From Acidobacterium sp. (GTDB lineage: Bacteria > Acidobacteriota > Vicinamibacteria > Vicinamibacterales > UBA2999): 64,000 nucleotides of DNA. The translations under genes and the position numbers were made by a program. Below, in pieces: positions 8,079 through 15,129 of the stretch. Location of the stretch: contig NSIL01000008.1 of NCBI GenBank assembly GCA_002737365.1, positions 55,035 through 119,034 of the forward strand, written 5' to 3'. Below the pieces are notes generated by a model. It was not told the DNA's origin. It did not search any database and was given only the letters and a program-made list of their open reading frames with translations. Position 1 is the stretch's first letter; each line of letters starts with the position of its first letter.

Positions 8079-8944
8079 CAGTAGCCGCTCGCCTTCCCCG
8101 TTGCCGTCTCGCCACGCGATTCCTTCACGATCCTGACGCCAGCGCTCGCGCCGATGCGCGTGGCCCCGGCCGCTACCAGTGCTTTCATTTGCTCTAGGTC
8201 GCGCACGCCGCCAGCGGCCTTCACGCCCATCTCGTCGCCGACAATGCGGCGCATCAACGCCACGTCGGCGGCAGTGGCGCCGCCGGGCCCGAAGCCTGTC
8301 GAGGTTTTGACGAAGTCCGCACCCGCCGCCTTTGACAGAGTGCACGCGGTGATCTTCTCTTCGTCGGTGAGCAGCGCCGTTTCGATGATCACTTTACAGC
8401 CCGCGCCGCCCGCCTGACAGGCCGAGACCACCCCGCGGATGTCATCCGACACCAGCCGGACATCGCCCGACTTGAGGGCACCGACGTTGATCACCATGTC
8501 GACCTCGGCCGCGCCATCGAAGATCGCCCGCCGCGCCTCGAACTGCTTCACGTCGGGAGTCGTGGCGCCGAGGGGAAAGCCGACCACGGAACACACGGCC
8601 ACGCCAGAGCCCCGCAGCTGCTGTGCCGACAGTGCCACCCAGGTGGGGTTGACGCACACGGTCGCGAACTTCCATTCCGCGGCCTCCTTGCATAACTGCA
8701 CGATCTCGGTCGCCGTGGCGTCTGGCTTCAGCAGCGTGTGGTCGATCAATCCAGGCAGGCCCTGGGCGCTGCCGTCGGTCGCGTGCAGCCCCAGGCGGGT
8801 GGCGCCGGCTTCGAGTACGTGCTGGACGCGGTCCGGACAACAGTCAAACGTGAAGCCATGGCAGGCGCATCTGGTGGGCGCCACCGCGCCGGCCCGGGCC
8901 AACTCCTCGAGAATCAATTCGACCACGCGCCGATAGTCGGTCAC
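8078..8944 (-). CDS. deoC: Deoxyribose-phosphate aldolase with Cys-rich N-terminal extension
   Basis: Start at the GTG at 8944, overlapping the stop of the rpiB-like gene (GTGA). The 288-residue protein cleaves 2-deoxyribose-5-phosphate to acetaldehyde and glyceraldehyde-3-phosphate. Catalytic features: the Schiff-base Lys213 in FVKTSTGF, the second Lys242 in VKAAGGVR, and Asp149 in EVDMVINVG. The aldolase barrel begins near residue 66 ([11 protein letters not shown]). The first 65 residues are an extension absent from E. coli DeoC, with four Cys and a His clustered at 26-36 ([11 protein letters not shown]), suggesting metal binding or a docking/targeting role. Its neighbour is also N-terminally extended. 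Confidence 0.92.
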   Translation of the reverse strand: MTDYRRVVELILEELARAGAVAPTRCACHGFTFDCCPDRVQHVLEAGATRLGLHATDGSAQGLPGLIDHTLLKPDATATEIVQLCKEAAEWKFATVCVNPTWVALSAQQLRGSGVAVCSVVGFPLGATTPDVKQFEARRAIFDGAAEVDMVINVGALKSGDVRLVSDDIRGVVSACQAGGAGCKVIIETALLTDEEKITACTLSKAAGADFVKTSTGFGPGGATAADVALMRRIVGDEMGVKAAGGVRDLEQMKALVAAGATRIGASAGVRIVKESRGETATGKASGY

Positions 8945-9570
8945 TGCCTCTGCTCCAACGCGCGAATCTTGGCCAGGCGGCGAAGATAGCGGGCCTCGCC
9001 CATCGGCGTGGCCAGCCATGTGTCGACAATCGCTTTCGCCTCGTCGGTCGAGACCAGCGTCGCGCCCAGCGTCAGCACGTTGGCGCCATTGTGTTCGCGC
9101 GCATAGCGCGCCAGGGTCTGGTCGTTGCACATCGCGGCACGGACGCCGTCGATCTTGTTGGCAGCGATCGCCGAGCCGATGCCGGCACCGTCAATGACAA
9201 TGGCCGCATCCACTTCCTTGCGAGCGACCAGCCTGGCCGCCTGGGCCGCGATGTCCGGGTAGTCGACCGCGTCGGGACCGTCCGTGCCGATATCGAGCAC
9301 GCTCAGGCCCTTCTGACGCAGGTAGTCCCGCAGCGCCGCCTTGAGCGCGACGCCGCCGTGATCGCTGCCAATCGCGACGGCGCGCACCGCCGCAACCGGC
9401 GCGAGGCCGTCGAGGCTGGCCTCGGCGACGGCGCCATGCACCGTAATACGCCGGGCCCTCAAGGTATCGGCAGCCAGCGGTGTCACGTGCCCGCCGGTCC
9501 TGAGCGTGACGCTGGAGCCGATCTCCAGGCTCCTCGCATCCGACTCGGTGATGATGTCAAACGCCTTCAT
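8941..9570 (-). CDS. rpiB: RpiB/LacAB-family sugar-phosphate isomerase-like protein with extra N-terminal domain
   Basis: A 209-residue protein in two parts. Residues 64-209 match the RpiB fold: AIGSDHGG for phosphate/substrate binding, [17 protein letters not shown] and [13 protein letters not shown]. RpiB interconverts ribose-5-P and ribulose-5-P. Where E. coli-type RpiB has the catalytic Cys (ICGTGIG), this protein has Asp127 (IDGAGIG), so either Asp acts as the base or the substrate differs. Residues 1-50 ([13 protein letters not shown]...[14 protein letters not shown]) resemble, by eye, the N-terminal segment of the EutT cobalamin adenosyltransferase from ethanolamine microcompartments. 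It precedes deoC with a GTGA overlap. The gene symbol denotes family only. Confidence 0.85.
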   Translation of the reverse strand: MKAFDIITESDARSLEIGSSVTLRTGGHVTPLAADTLRARRITVHGAVAEASLDGLAPVAAVRAVAIGSDHGGVALKAALRDYLRQKGLSVLDIGTDGPDAVDYPDIAAQAARLVARKEVDAAIVIDGAGIGSAIAANKIDGVRAAMCNDQTLARYAREHNGANVLTLGATLVSTDEAKAIVDTWLATPMGEARYLRRLAKIRALEQRQ

Positions 9571-9600
9571 GCATTCCCGTTCGTGTTAGTCTTTTCCGCC

Positions 9601-10122
9601 ATGTCGACTGCCCAGCCCGCCGTCTTGATCGATCAGGAAGAACTCGCCGCCCGCATTGCCGACCTCGCCCGGGAGATTCGCCAGGATTCTCCGTCGGGCC
9701 AGTTGCACTTTGTCTGCGTCCTCAAGGGCGCCTTTCTGTTCCTGGGCGACCTGATCCGCGCCATGGAAGGCCATGTCACCATCGACTTCATGGCCTGCTC
9801 CAGTTACGGAGCCGGCACCACCTCGAGCGGCGAGGTGCGCCTCTCCAAGGATCTCGACTCCGGCCTCGAAGGCCGCGACGTGATCATCGTCGAAGACATC
9901 GTCGATACCGGCCTGACCCTGCATTACCTCCAGGAGATTCTCCTGGCGCGCGGTCCACGCTCGTTGCGAACCGCTTGTCTGCTCAGCAAACCCTCGCGCC
10001 GCAAGATCGACGTCAAGGTCGACTACGTCGGTTTCACCATCGAAGACCGCTTCGTCGTCGGCTACGGGCTCGACTACGACGAGCAATACCGCAACCTGCC
10101 GTACATCGGCGTCCTCGCATAG
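9601..10122 (+). CDS. hpt: Hypoxanthine(-guanine) phosphoribosyltransferase
   Basis: The ATG at 9601 gives a 173-residue protein of normal length; the longer open frame upstream runs antisense through the rpiB-like gene and is not used. The PRPP-binding motif VIIVEDIVDTGLT is at about 95-107; the flexible loop follows ACSSYG, and the purine-contacting C-terminus has KVDYVGFTIEDRFVVGYGLDY. It salvages hypoxanthine and guanine to IMP and GMP. Only 30 bp separate it from the divergent rpiB-like gene, so its promoter must overlap that space or the start of the neighbour. It converges on the amidohydrolase with a 1-bp gap. Confidence 0.95.
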   Translation: MSTAQPAVLIDQEELAARIADLAREIRQDSPSGQLHFVCVLKGAFLFLGDLIRAMEGHVTIDFMACSSYGAGTTSSGEVRLSKDLDSGLEGRDVIIVEDIVDTGLTLHYLQEILLARGPRSLRTACLLSKPSRRKIDVKVDYVGFTIEDRFVVGYGLDYDEQYRNLPYIGVLA

Positions 10123-10123
10123 G

Positions 10124-11527
10124 CTACTGAACGGCCTTCCTCACAAGATCCGCGGCGACGCGCGCCTCGCGTAACACGGTGGCTTCATCCATGGTCAGCA
10201 CCTTGCGATCACGCATCAGCACTCTCCCGTTCACGATCGTCGTCTCGACGTCGTCGCCGCGCGACGCGTAGACGACTTGCGAGACCGGATCGTAGAGCGG
10301 CTGCTGCCGTGCTTTCGACATGCCGACAATAATGAGGTCGGCCAGCTTGCCTGGTTCGAGTGAGCCGAGGCGCTGGCCACGGCCGAGCGCGCGGGCGCCG
10401 CCGAGCGTGGCCATCTCCAGCGCCTCCGCGGCACTGACCGCGGTGGGATCCATCGTCACCAGCTTCTGCTGGAAAGCGGCTTGCCGCATGGCCTCGAACA
10501 TGTCGAGGTCGTTGTTGCTCGCGGCGCCGTCGGTGCCGATGCCGATACTGACGCCGGCCTTCCGGTACTTCATCACCGGCGCAGTGCCGCTGGCCAGCTT
10601 CATGTTGCTCTCGGGGTTGTTCGAGACGCCGACGTCGCGCCGCTTGAGCAGCGCAATCTCATCGTCGTTGATCCATACCCCGTGCGCGGCGAGGGTGGTC
10701 GGTGCCCAAAAGTTCAGGTTGTCGAGAATGGCCACGGGCCGCATCTGGTGCCGTTTCTGCGACAGGCTAATCTCCACCTGCGTCTCGGCCAGGTGGATTT
10801 GAATCGGCATCATCAGCCGCTTGGCTAATTGACTGACGGCGGTGAGTGTCTTCGCGTCGAGCGTGTAGACGGAGTGCGGGGCAATCGAAGGCGTGATCAA
10901 TTCGTCATGGGCGAACTGCCTGGCGAACGCTTCGGCCCGGACCAGCGCGTCGGCAGGCGTCTTGGCGTCGGGCACCGGAAACTCAATCACGGTCTGGCCC
11001 AGGACGCCGCGCATGCCGGCGGCCTTGGTCACCTTGGCGACCTCTTCTTCAAAGTAATACATGTCGGCGAAGGTGGTCGTACCCGATTGAATCATCTCGA
11101 GCAGCGCCAGCCGCGTGCCAACCCGCACGAATTCCGGCGACACCGTCCTGGCTTCGGCCGGGAAGATGTATTTCTGCAGCCAGTCCATCAGGTTCAGGTC
11201 GTTGCCTAGCCCGCGGTACATCACCATCGCGGCGTGGGTGTGCGTGTTGATCAGCCCGGGCATGACCACCTTGCCCGTCGCGTCGATAGTGTCGGCGCTG
11301 CGATAGCGCGCGGAAATTGCGGCCGGCGTGTCGACGGCCACGATCTCGGTGCCGTTGATGGCCACCGACCCCGGATTCATGACGCGCCGGGTTCCGTCCA
11401 CGGTGATGACGATGCCGTTGGCAACGATCAATGAAACGGTGCTGGCTTGACGGGCCGCCACCGCCGACCAGGCGAGTGGAGCCGCCGCCAGTAGCGCTAT
11501 CGCAGCGGCCGGGATCCGGAAACCCAT
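10124..11527 (-). CDS. Exported amidohydrolase of the SAH/MTA deaminase type
   Basis: A 467-residue metal-dependent hydrolase. The N-terminus (MGFRIPAAAIALLAAAPLAWSAVAARQ) is a Sec signal, followed by a beta-sandwich edge and the TIM barrel. Metal and catalytic motifs are present: NTHTHAAMVMYRGLGNDLNL, the His in PHSVYT, HLAETQVE, and Asp in GTDGAASNNDLDM. These are the marks of S-adenosylhomocysteine/5'-methylthioadenosine deaminases and related aminohydrolases (chlorohydrolase subgroup). Such enzymes are normally cytoplasmic, so export suggests scavenging of extracellular nucleosides or a different amine substrate. It is flanked by two phosphoribosyltransferases of base salvage. Confidence 0.85.
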   Translation of the reverse strand: MGFRIPAAAIALLAAAPLAWSAVAARQASTVSLIVANGIVITVDGTRRVMNPGSVAINGTEIVAVDTPAAISARYRSADTIDATGKVVMPGLINTHTHAAMVMYRGLGNDLNLMDWLQKYIFPAEARTVSPEFVRVGTRLALLEMIQSGTTTFADMYYFEEEVAKVTKAAGMRGVLGQTVIEFPVPDAKTPADALVRAEAFARQFAHDELITPSIAPHSVYTLDAKTLTAVSQLAKRLMMPIQIHLAETQVEISLSQKRHQMRPVAILDNLNFWAPTTLAAHGVWINDDEIALLKRRDVGVSNNPESNMKLASGTAPVMKYRKAGVSIGIGTDGAASNNDLDMFEAMRQAAFQQKLVTMDPTAVSAAEALEMATLGGARALGRGQRLGSLEPGKLADLIIVGMSKARQQPLYDPVSQVVYASRGDDVETTIVNGRVLMRDRKVLTMDEATVLREARVAADLVRKAVQ

Positions 11528-11578
11528 CGCCCGGAATTGTACTCCTGAACTTCTGATCTCCTGCTACCCTCTCCCCCC

Positions 11579-12199
11579 GTGCTGCACTTGGTCACTCACC
11601 CACTTGTTCACGACTGCCTGGCCGAATTGCGCGATGCCTGCACGCCACCCGAGCGATTCCGCGTGCTCGCCAACCGCATCAGCGTGCTCCTCGGCGCCGA
11701 AGCCCTGCGCGACGTGCCGATGGCCGAGGGCACCGTCGAGACACCGCTGGGGCCCTCGCCGTGTCGCCGCCTTGCCGCCGATGTGGTGATGGCGCCGGTG
11801 CTGAGGGCCGGACTCGGCATGTTGCCGGGCCTGCTGGAACTGGTGCCAAACGCGCGGGTGGGCCACCTCGGACTGCAGCGCGACGAACGCACGGCCGTGG
11901 CATCGCAGTATTACGCCAAGTTGCCGCCCAACATCCAGGACAGCTATGTCTTGCTGATCGATCCCATGCTGGCCACTGGTGGCAGCGCCGTGGCGGCACT
12001 CGACGTGCTCACCAAAGCTGGAGCCCGGCACCTGCGGCTGGTCTGCATCGTGGCGGCTCCCGAGGGTGTCGCCGTGGTCGAGAAGGCCTACCCCAACGTG
12101 CCGATTTTTACACCCGTGGTGGACCGCGAGTTGAACGCCCACAAGTTCATCGTGCCGGGGCTGGGCGACTTCGGCGATCGGCTGTTCGGGACGGTCTGA
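11579..12199 (+). CDS. upp: Uracil phosphoribosyltransferase
   Basis: A 206-residue protein starting with GTG at 11579 (MLHLVTHPLVHD). No Shine-Dalgarno is visible before it; the preceding bases are a pyrimidine run, so it may be poorly initiated, leaderless or start elsewhere. The family features are clear: APVLRAGLGM for uracil-site residues, the PRPP loop LLIDPMLATGGS (about 125-136), and the C-terminal DRELNAHKFIVPGLGDFGDRLFGT, which contacts uracil. It makes UMP from uracil and PRPP. It is followed by tRNA-Val. Confidence 0.95.
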   Translation: MLHLVTHPLVHDCLAELRDACTPPERFRVLANRISVLLGAEALRDVPMAEGTVETPLGPSPCRRLAADVVMAPVLRAGLGMLPGLLELVPNARVGHLGLQRDERTAVASQYYAKLPPNIQDSYVLLIDPMLATGGSAVAALDVLTKAGARHLRLVCIVAAPEGVAVVEKAYPNVPIFTPVVDRELNAHKFIVPGLGDFGDRLFGTV

Positions 12200-12214
12200 G
12201 GTCTGCGCGGCCTA

Positions 12215-12223
12215 TGCTATGAT
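12215..12223 (+). promoter_or_regulatory. Extended -10 promoter element of tRNA-Val
   Basis: TGCTATGAT is an extended -10 (TGn plus TATGAT) ending 13 bp before the tRNA. It fits a dedicated promoter with initiation near 12230. No good -35 is seen, as often with extended -10 promoters. Confidence 0.6.
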
Positions 12224-12236
12224 CTTTGGTCTGGCC

Positions 12237-12311
12237 GCGCGCTTGGCTCAGCGGTAGAGCACCGCCTTCACACGGCGGGGGTCGGAGGTTCGAATCCTCC
12301 AGCGCGCACCA
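12237..12311 (+). tRNA. tRNA-Val (anticodon CAC)
   Basis: A 75-nt cloverleaf with acceptor stem GCGCGCT/AGCGCGC, discriminator A and encoded CCA. The anticodon stem CCGCC/GGCGG encloses loop TTCACAC, giving anticodon CAC (reads GTG). The T arm is GGAGG-TTCGAAT-CCTCC. Confidence 0.97.
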
Positions 12312-12325
12312 CTTACTCCACCTTC

Positions 12326-13513
12326 ATGTTGAGTACTCGCCTCCGGTCGATTGCCACCGCGGGACTGTTGGCCATTGTGGCGTTTGGCCTGTATGCCATC
12401 CACATCGGCACACCACCGCTGTCCACTGCTGAATCCGAACTCTTGCTGCAGTTGAACCGCATCGGATCTGGCGCCGATGGCTTTCCGCTGTTCTTCCACG
12501 TTGCCGACGAACGTTGGTTGCAGCCCGTAGCGGTCTACTTCACCTCACTCGTCAGCCTTCTTACGGCGTCATCGAGCCCCGGCCGCCTGGCCGCCGCAGC
12601 GATTGGCGCCTTGGACGTCGCGTTGATGTTCCTGCTCTGCCGGCGGTTGCTGGCCTCGCCATCGATTGCCGCCGGGGCGGCGCTGCTATTGATGGCCACC
12701 CCGGCCCACATCGTCTTCGCGCGAACCGGCGTGGATGCGATCTACCCGCTGCCCATTGTCCTGGTGTGGCTGATCGCGTTGGCGGCGTACTTTGAGATCG
12801 GCGATCGGCGCCTGGCCGCAGCTGGTGGCTTCGCGTTGGGCATCGGTGTCTACTCACATCCGTCGGCGCCGGTGACCATGGGGCTTCTACTGGTGGTCAC
12901 GATGGCGGCGATTTACCTGTCAGGACGGCGCAGTGCCGCGCACGTGGCGGCTCCGGCCGCGGCCTTTCTTGCGCCTCTACTGCTCGCGGCCGTGTGGTTC
13001 GCGGCCAACCCCACTGCCTACCCTGACACGTTCGGTCGGTGGGCCATTCACGCCGCACACCTGCGCTCGCCCATCGAAGGCATCAGGGCGTTCGTGAACT
13101 GGAACACCTTGGGCACGCGCCTGTCTCTCTACTGGGGTTTCTTCGATCCGTCGTGGCTCTTCCTTGACGGCCCCGCGTCGACAGCGGCACCTCTTCGCGG
13201 CGCGTCGCCGTTCTTGTTCGCCACGGTGGTGGCGCTCGTCGCCGGCGTGTCGCAGCGGCTGCGTGCCGGGTTTCTGCCCATGACACTGATCCTGCTCGGA
13301 GGCGTGACGGTCGCGCCGCTGGCAGCGTCGACCTTCGGCGGAGCCCACTCGATTGGCGATGCCCTGGTTGTCGTTCCGCTGGTGACAGCCGTGGCCGCCG
13401 ATGGCGTTGCGAACTGGCTGGTGCGCGAGCACGCTCGGTGGCGGTGGCTGGCTTGGGGATTGATGGCGGCACTTCTAATCGACGCTGCCTGGTCTGCCAG
13501 CGTCTACTTCTGA
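12326..13513 (+). CDS. Polytopic membrane protein, GT39/ArnT-like glycosyltransferase candidate
   Basis: A 395-residue protein with about nine or ten hydrophobic helices. The layout (a first helix, a soluble loop with an acidic pair in TAESE, then alternating helices, VYSHPSAP near residue 173) resembles lipid-phosphate-sugar dependent glycosyltransferases (PMT/ArnT class, GT-C fold). Those enzymes use a conserved acidic residue in the first loop, here possibly Glu. It is shorter than typical members (often over 500) and lacks the C-terminal soluble domain. The ATG at 12326 is 14 bp after tRNA-Val, with no Shine-Dalgarno visible. The assignment is tentative. Confidence 0.55.
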   Translation: MLSTRLRSIATAGLLAIVAFGLYAIHIGTPPLSTAESELLLQLNRIGSGADGFPLFFHVADERWLQPVAVYFTSLVSLLTASSSPGRLAAAAIGALDVALMFLLCRRLLASPSIAAGAALLLMATPAHIVFARTGVDAIYPLPIVLVWLIALAAYFEIGDRRLAAAGGFALGIGVYSHPSAPVTMGLLLVVTMAAIYLSGRRSAAHVAAPAAAFLAPLLLAAVWFAANPTAYPDTFGRWAIHAAHLRSPIEGIRAFVNWNTLGTRLSLYWGFFDPSWLFLDGPASTAAPLRGASPFLFATVVALVAGVSQRLRAGFLPMTLILLGGVTVAPLAASTFGGAHSIGDALVVVPLVTAVAADGVANWLVREHARWRWLAWGLMAALLIDAAWSASVYF

Positions 13514-13785
13514 CGCTTTTCAAACACTTCAAACCACATCGAACCGCCAGGTTCCGTGCGTGTCGCACCGCGCCGCCGATCCAAGTGAGCGCCGACCGCC
13601 GCGCAGACCTGGCGCAGCACGTCGAGGCCGTGCACGCGCAGCATGTGCAGGTCGAGCAGCACCAGGTCGATATGACGCCGATGCAGCATCTCAAGGCCCT
13701 CACGGGTGTCGATGTCACTCAGCACAATACGGATCTGCGGGTCGTCATCGACAAGCAGTGGTGAGGGACGAGGTGATGTGGTGGC
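13504..13785 (-). pseudogene. Fossil of a two-component signalling protein (receiver plus kinase tail)
   Basis: In one minus-strand frame, bounded upstream by a stop and without an ATG, the sequence reads as a response-regulator receiver: LLVDDDPQIRIVL (acidic pocket), then HIDLVLLDLHMLRVHGLDVL with the phospho-acceptor Asp. It then runs directly into VCAAVGAHLDRRRGATRTEPGGSMWFEVFE, which resembles the last strand of a histidine-kinase ATPase domain (normally ...EPGKGSTFWFELP). The lysine/Thr switch half of the receiver and most of the kinase are missing. An ATG at 13789 is one frame off, with a stop after 14 codons. Together this looks like deletion plus frameshift of a hybrid kinase. The 290-bp space between flanking genes holds nothing else recognisable. 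Confidence 0.6.
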
Positions 13786-13806
13786 TCATTTTCTCACAGG
13801 GGTTAT

Positions 13807-14373
13807 CTAGCCGGCCTTCTTGACCTCATCGATCAAGGCTTGGATCGCCTTGGCATACGCGGCGTCTGCTTCGGCATAAGCTTTCATGTAATCAGCTTCC
13901 GACATCTTGTCTTCACGCCAGTTGCCGTCAAATCGCATGCTCTTCGCGCCGAGGTCATGAGAGTCGGAGGGGCCCTGCTTGGTCGCCGGCCTGGACTTGA
14001 GGCCATCGGGACCAAGATCGGTCACGAAATGCCTGGTTTCGATCACTGAGGCGGCATTGAGGTCCATGTAGACCTCCCGATAGTCCTTGCGAATCAACTT
14101 TTCGTTGACCACCGCCGGCGCCGTTGTCCGCGCCCAGACCACGATCAACTGGCCAGGAAAACTGAGCGCGCCGACAAACTCCTCCCGGTTGTCGGGCATG
14201 CGCGCGGCGATGCTGGCGAGCTTCTTGCTCGCCAGCAGCTGCGCCAGCTCTTTTACGGGGGCGGCGGATTGCGGCTCCTGTGCCACCGCGACCGATGGAA
14301 CGGCCGTGGCCAGCAAAACGGGGACGAGAATGGTAGGGAGAGACAGTGGGGACAGGAATTTCATGTCCCCCAT
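13807..14373 (-). CDS. Exported protein of unknown function
   Basis: Up to 188 residues with a signal peptide (hydrophobic core LPTILVPVLLATAVPSVAVA, probable cleavage at VAQ). The mature region has no recognised domain; it has a strand-rich centre (GQLIVVWARTTAPAVVNEKL, VYMDLNAASVIETRHFVTDLG) and an Ala-rich C-terminal helix (YMKAYAEADAAYAKAIQALI). Two ATGs are possible, at 14373 and 14364; the second has a G-run just upstream. Both lie inside a short palindrome that covers the start region, so the 5' end may have been rewritten by repeat insertion. Confidence 0.6.
   Translation of the reverse strand: MGDMKFLSPLSLPTILVPVLLATAVPSVAVAQEPQSAAPVKELAQLLASKKLASIAARMPDNREEFVGALSFPGQLIVVWARTTAPAVVNEKLIRKDYREVYMDLNAASVIETRHFVTDLGPDGLKSRPATKQGPSDSHDLGAKSMRFDGNWREDKMSEADYMKAYAEADAAYAKAIQALIDEVKKAG
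14348..14370. repeat. REP-like palindrome over the start of an exported-protein gene
   Basis: GGGGACA, a 9-nt loop and TGTCCCC form a 7-bp perfect inverted repeat. It overlaps the first codons of the minus-strand gene at 13807-14373. Motifs of the type GGGGACA...TGTCCCC occur as dispersed REP-like elements in some Gram-negative genomes; family membership here is from memory. Confidence 0.55.
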
Positions 14374-14388
14374 TTAACACACTTGTCG

Positions 14389-14413
14389 CGCCGAAGGCTA
14401 GGGCGAAGGCGGA
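14389..14413. repeat. Dispersed short palindrome, TCCGCC/GGCGGA family, copy 2 (diverged)
   Basis: CGCCGAAGGCTA followed by GGGCGAAGGCGGA, immediately downstream of the minus-strand gene at 14415-14852 (2 bp after its stop). Its right half, GGCGAAGGCGGA, is identical to that of copy 1 at 7392-7417. Confidence 0.55.
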
Positions 14414-14414
14414 T

Positions 14415-14852
14415 TCAGCCGATGAAAAGCGATTCTTCCTCGTCCACCGCAGGGCGACTGGTCTGCCGGCGACGTGAGGCTTCGCGCAGGCCGCGGAACG
14501 AATCAATGAGCGCGGACACCCCGGCGAAGATGGCGATGCCCTGTTCGGCGGGCCCGGTTACGAACGACTGTGCCGCGGCCAGCGTCTCATCCACCCGGAC
14601 GGTGAGCTCAGCGAACACCCGATCGAAGCGCTCCACCTGTTTGGCCGCGAGCGCGGCGGTGCGGGCGGCTTCGTTGGTCAACGCGGTGAGGTTGGCCAGC
14701 AGGGGCTTGATGTCCTGGTCGAGCTGGGTGGCGATCTGGTCGACGCGCCTGGCGAGGCGGATCCCGGCGACGATGGCGCCGACCTGGACCAGCGCCATCA
14801 GGAGCACCCCAAACGCGATGAGGCCCAGAAACAGCTCGCCGGTCTCGCTCAC
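14415..14852 (-). CDS. Single-pass membrane protein with coiled-coil, DUF948-like
   Basis: A 145-residue protein with one N-terminal membrane helix (LFLGLIAFGVLLMALVQVGAIVAGI), then an amphipathic helix rich in Ala, Leu and Gln (LARRVDQIATQLDQDIKPLLANLTALTNEAARTAALAAKQVERF) predicted to be coiled-coil. It ends in an acidic tail. This organisation matches DUF948/YtxG-type envelope proteins. It overlaps the stop of the YtxH-like gene by 4 bp (ATGA). YtxH and DUF948 proteins often pair. Function is unknown; a role in envelope stress or as an accessory to the Mla genes upstream is conceivable. Confidence 0.7.
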   Translation of the reverse strand: MSETGELFLGLIAFGVLLMALVQVGAIVAGIRLARRVDQIATQLDQDIKPLLANLTALTNEAARTAALAAKQVERFDRVFAELTVRVDETLAAAQSFVTGPAEQGIAIFAGVSALIDSFRGLREASRRRQTSRPAVDEEESLFIG

Positions 14853-15121
14853 GCCTGGTCGCCCCGCTCGCGGGCCTGCTGGAACGCGTCGCGACCACGA
14901 TCAACCGCGGTCACGAGGTTGTCGCGCTGGCGATCGTAGTATTCACGTCCCTGATCTACCGCCTCGCGGGCCTTATCCTTGCCTTCACGCGCCTTCTTGC
15001 CGAGGTACTCACGCGTCTCTTCACCCGACGCCGGCGCAAACAGAAGCGCGACGGCTGCGCCAGTCAGGGCGCCAACCACGAAGGCCATCATCACGCTGCT
15101 GCCACTGCTGTCCTTGGACAT
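14849..15121 (-). CDS. YtxH-like small membrane protein
   Basis: Start at the ATG at 15121, which has a good Shine-Dalgarno (AGGAG, 5 nt spacing); an upstream in-frame start lacks one. The 90-residue product has an N-terminal Gly-rich helix MMAFVVGALTGAAVALLFAPASGEETR, the hallmark of the YtxH family, where the helix is followed by APxSGxETR. The rest is a charged helix (AREGKDKAREAVDQGREYYD). It follows mlaD and precedes the DUF948-like gene. YtxH proteins are stress-related in Bacillus; their molecular role is not established. Confidence 0.85.
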   Translation of the reverse strand: MSKDSSGSSVMMAFVVGALTGAAVALLFAPASGEETREYLGKKAREGKDKAREAVDQGREYYDRQRDNLVTAVDRGRDAFQQARERGDQA

Positions 15122-15129
15122 GTTGCTCC

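Noticed and set aside
7419..9570. A full bacterial microcompartment locus
   Set aside because: No BMC shell proteins, aldehyde dehydrogenase or PduL occur in the window; only the fused N-terminal segment hints at it.
12248..12499. Minus-strand open frame with RWRIRTSDPRRVKAVLYR
   Set aside because: A spurious translation across the antisense of tRNA-Val; no family resemblance.
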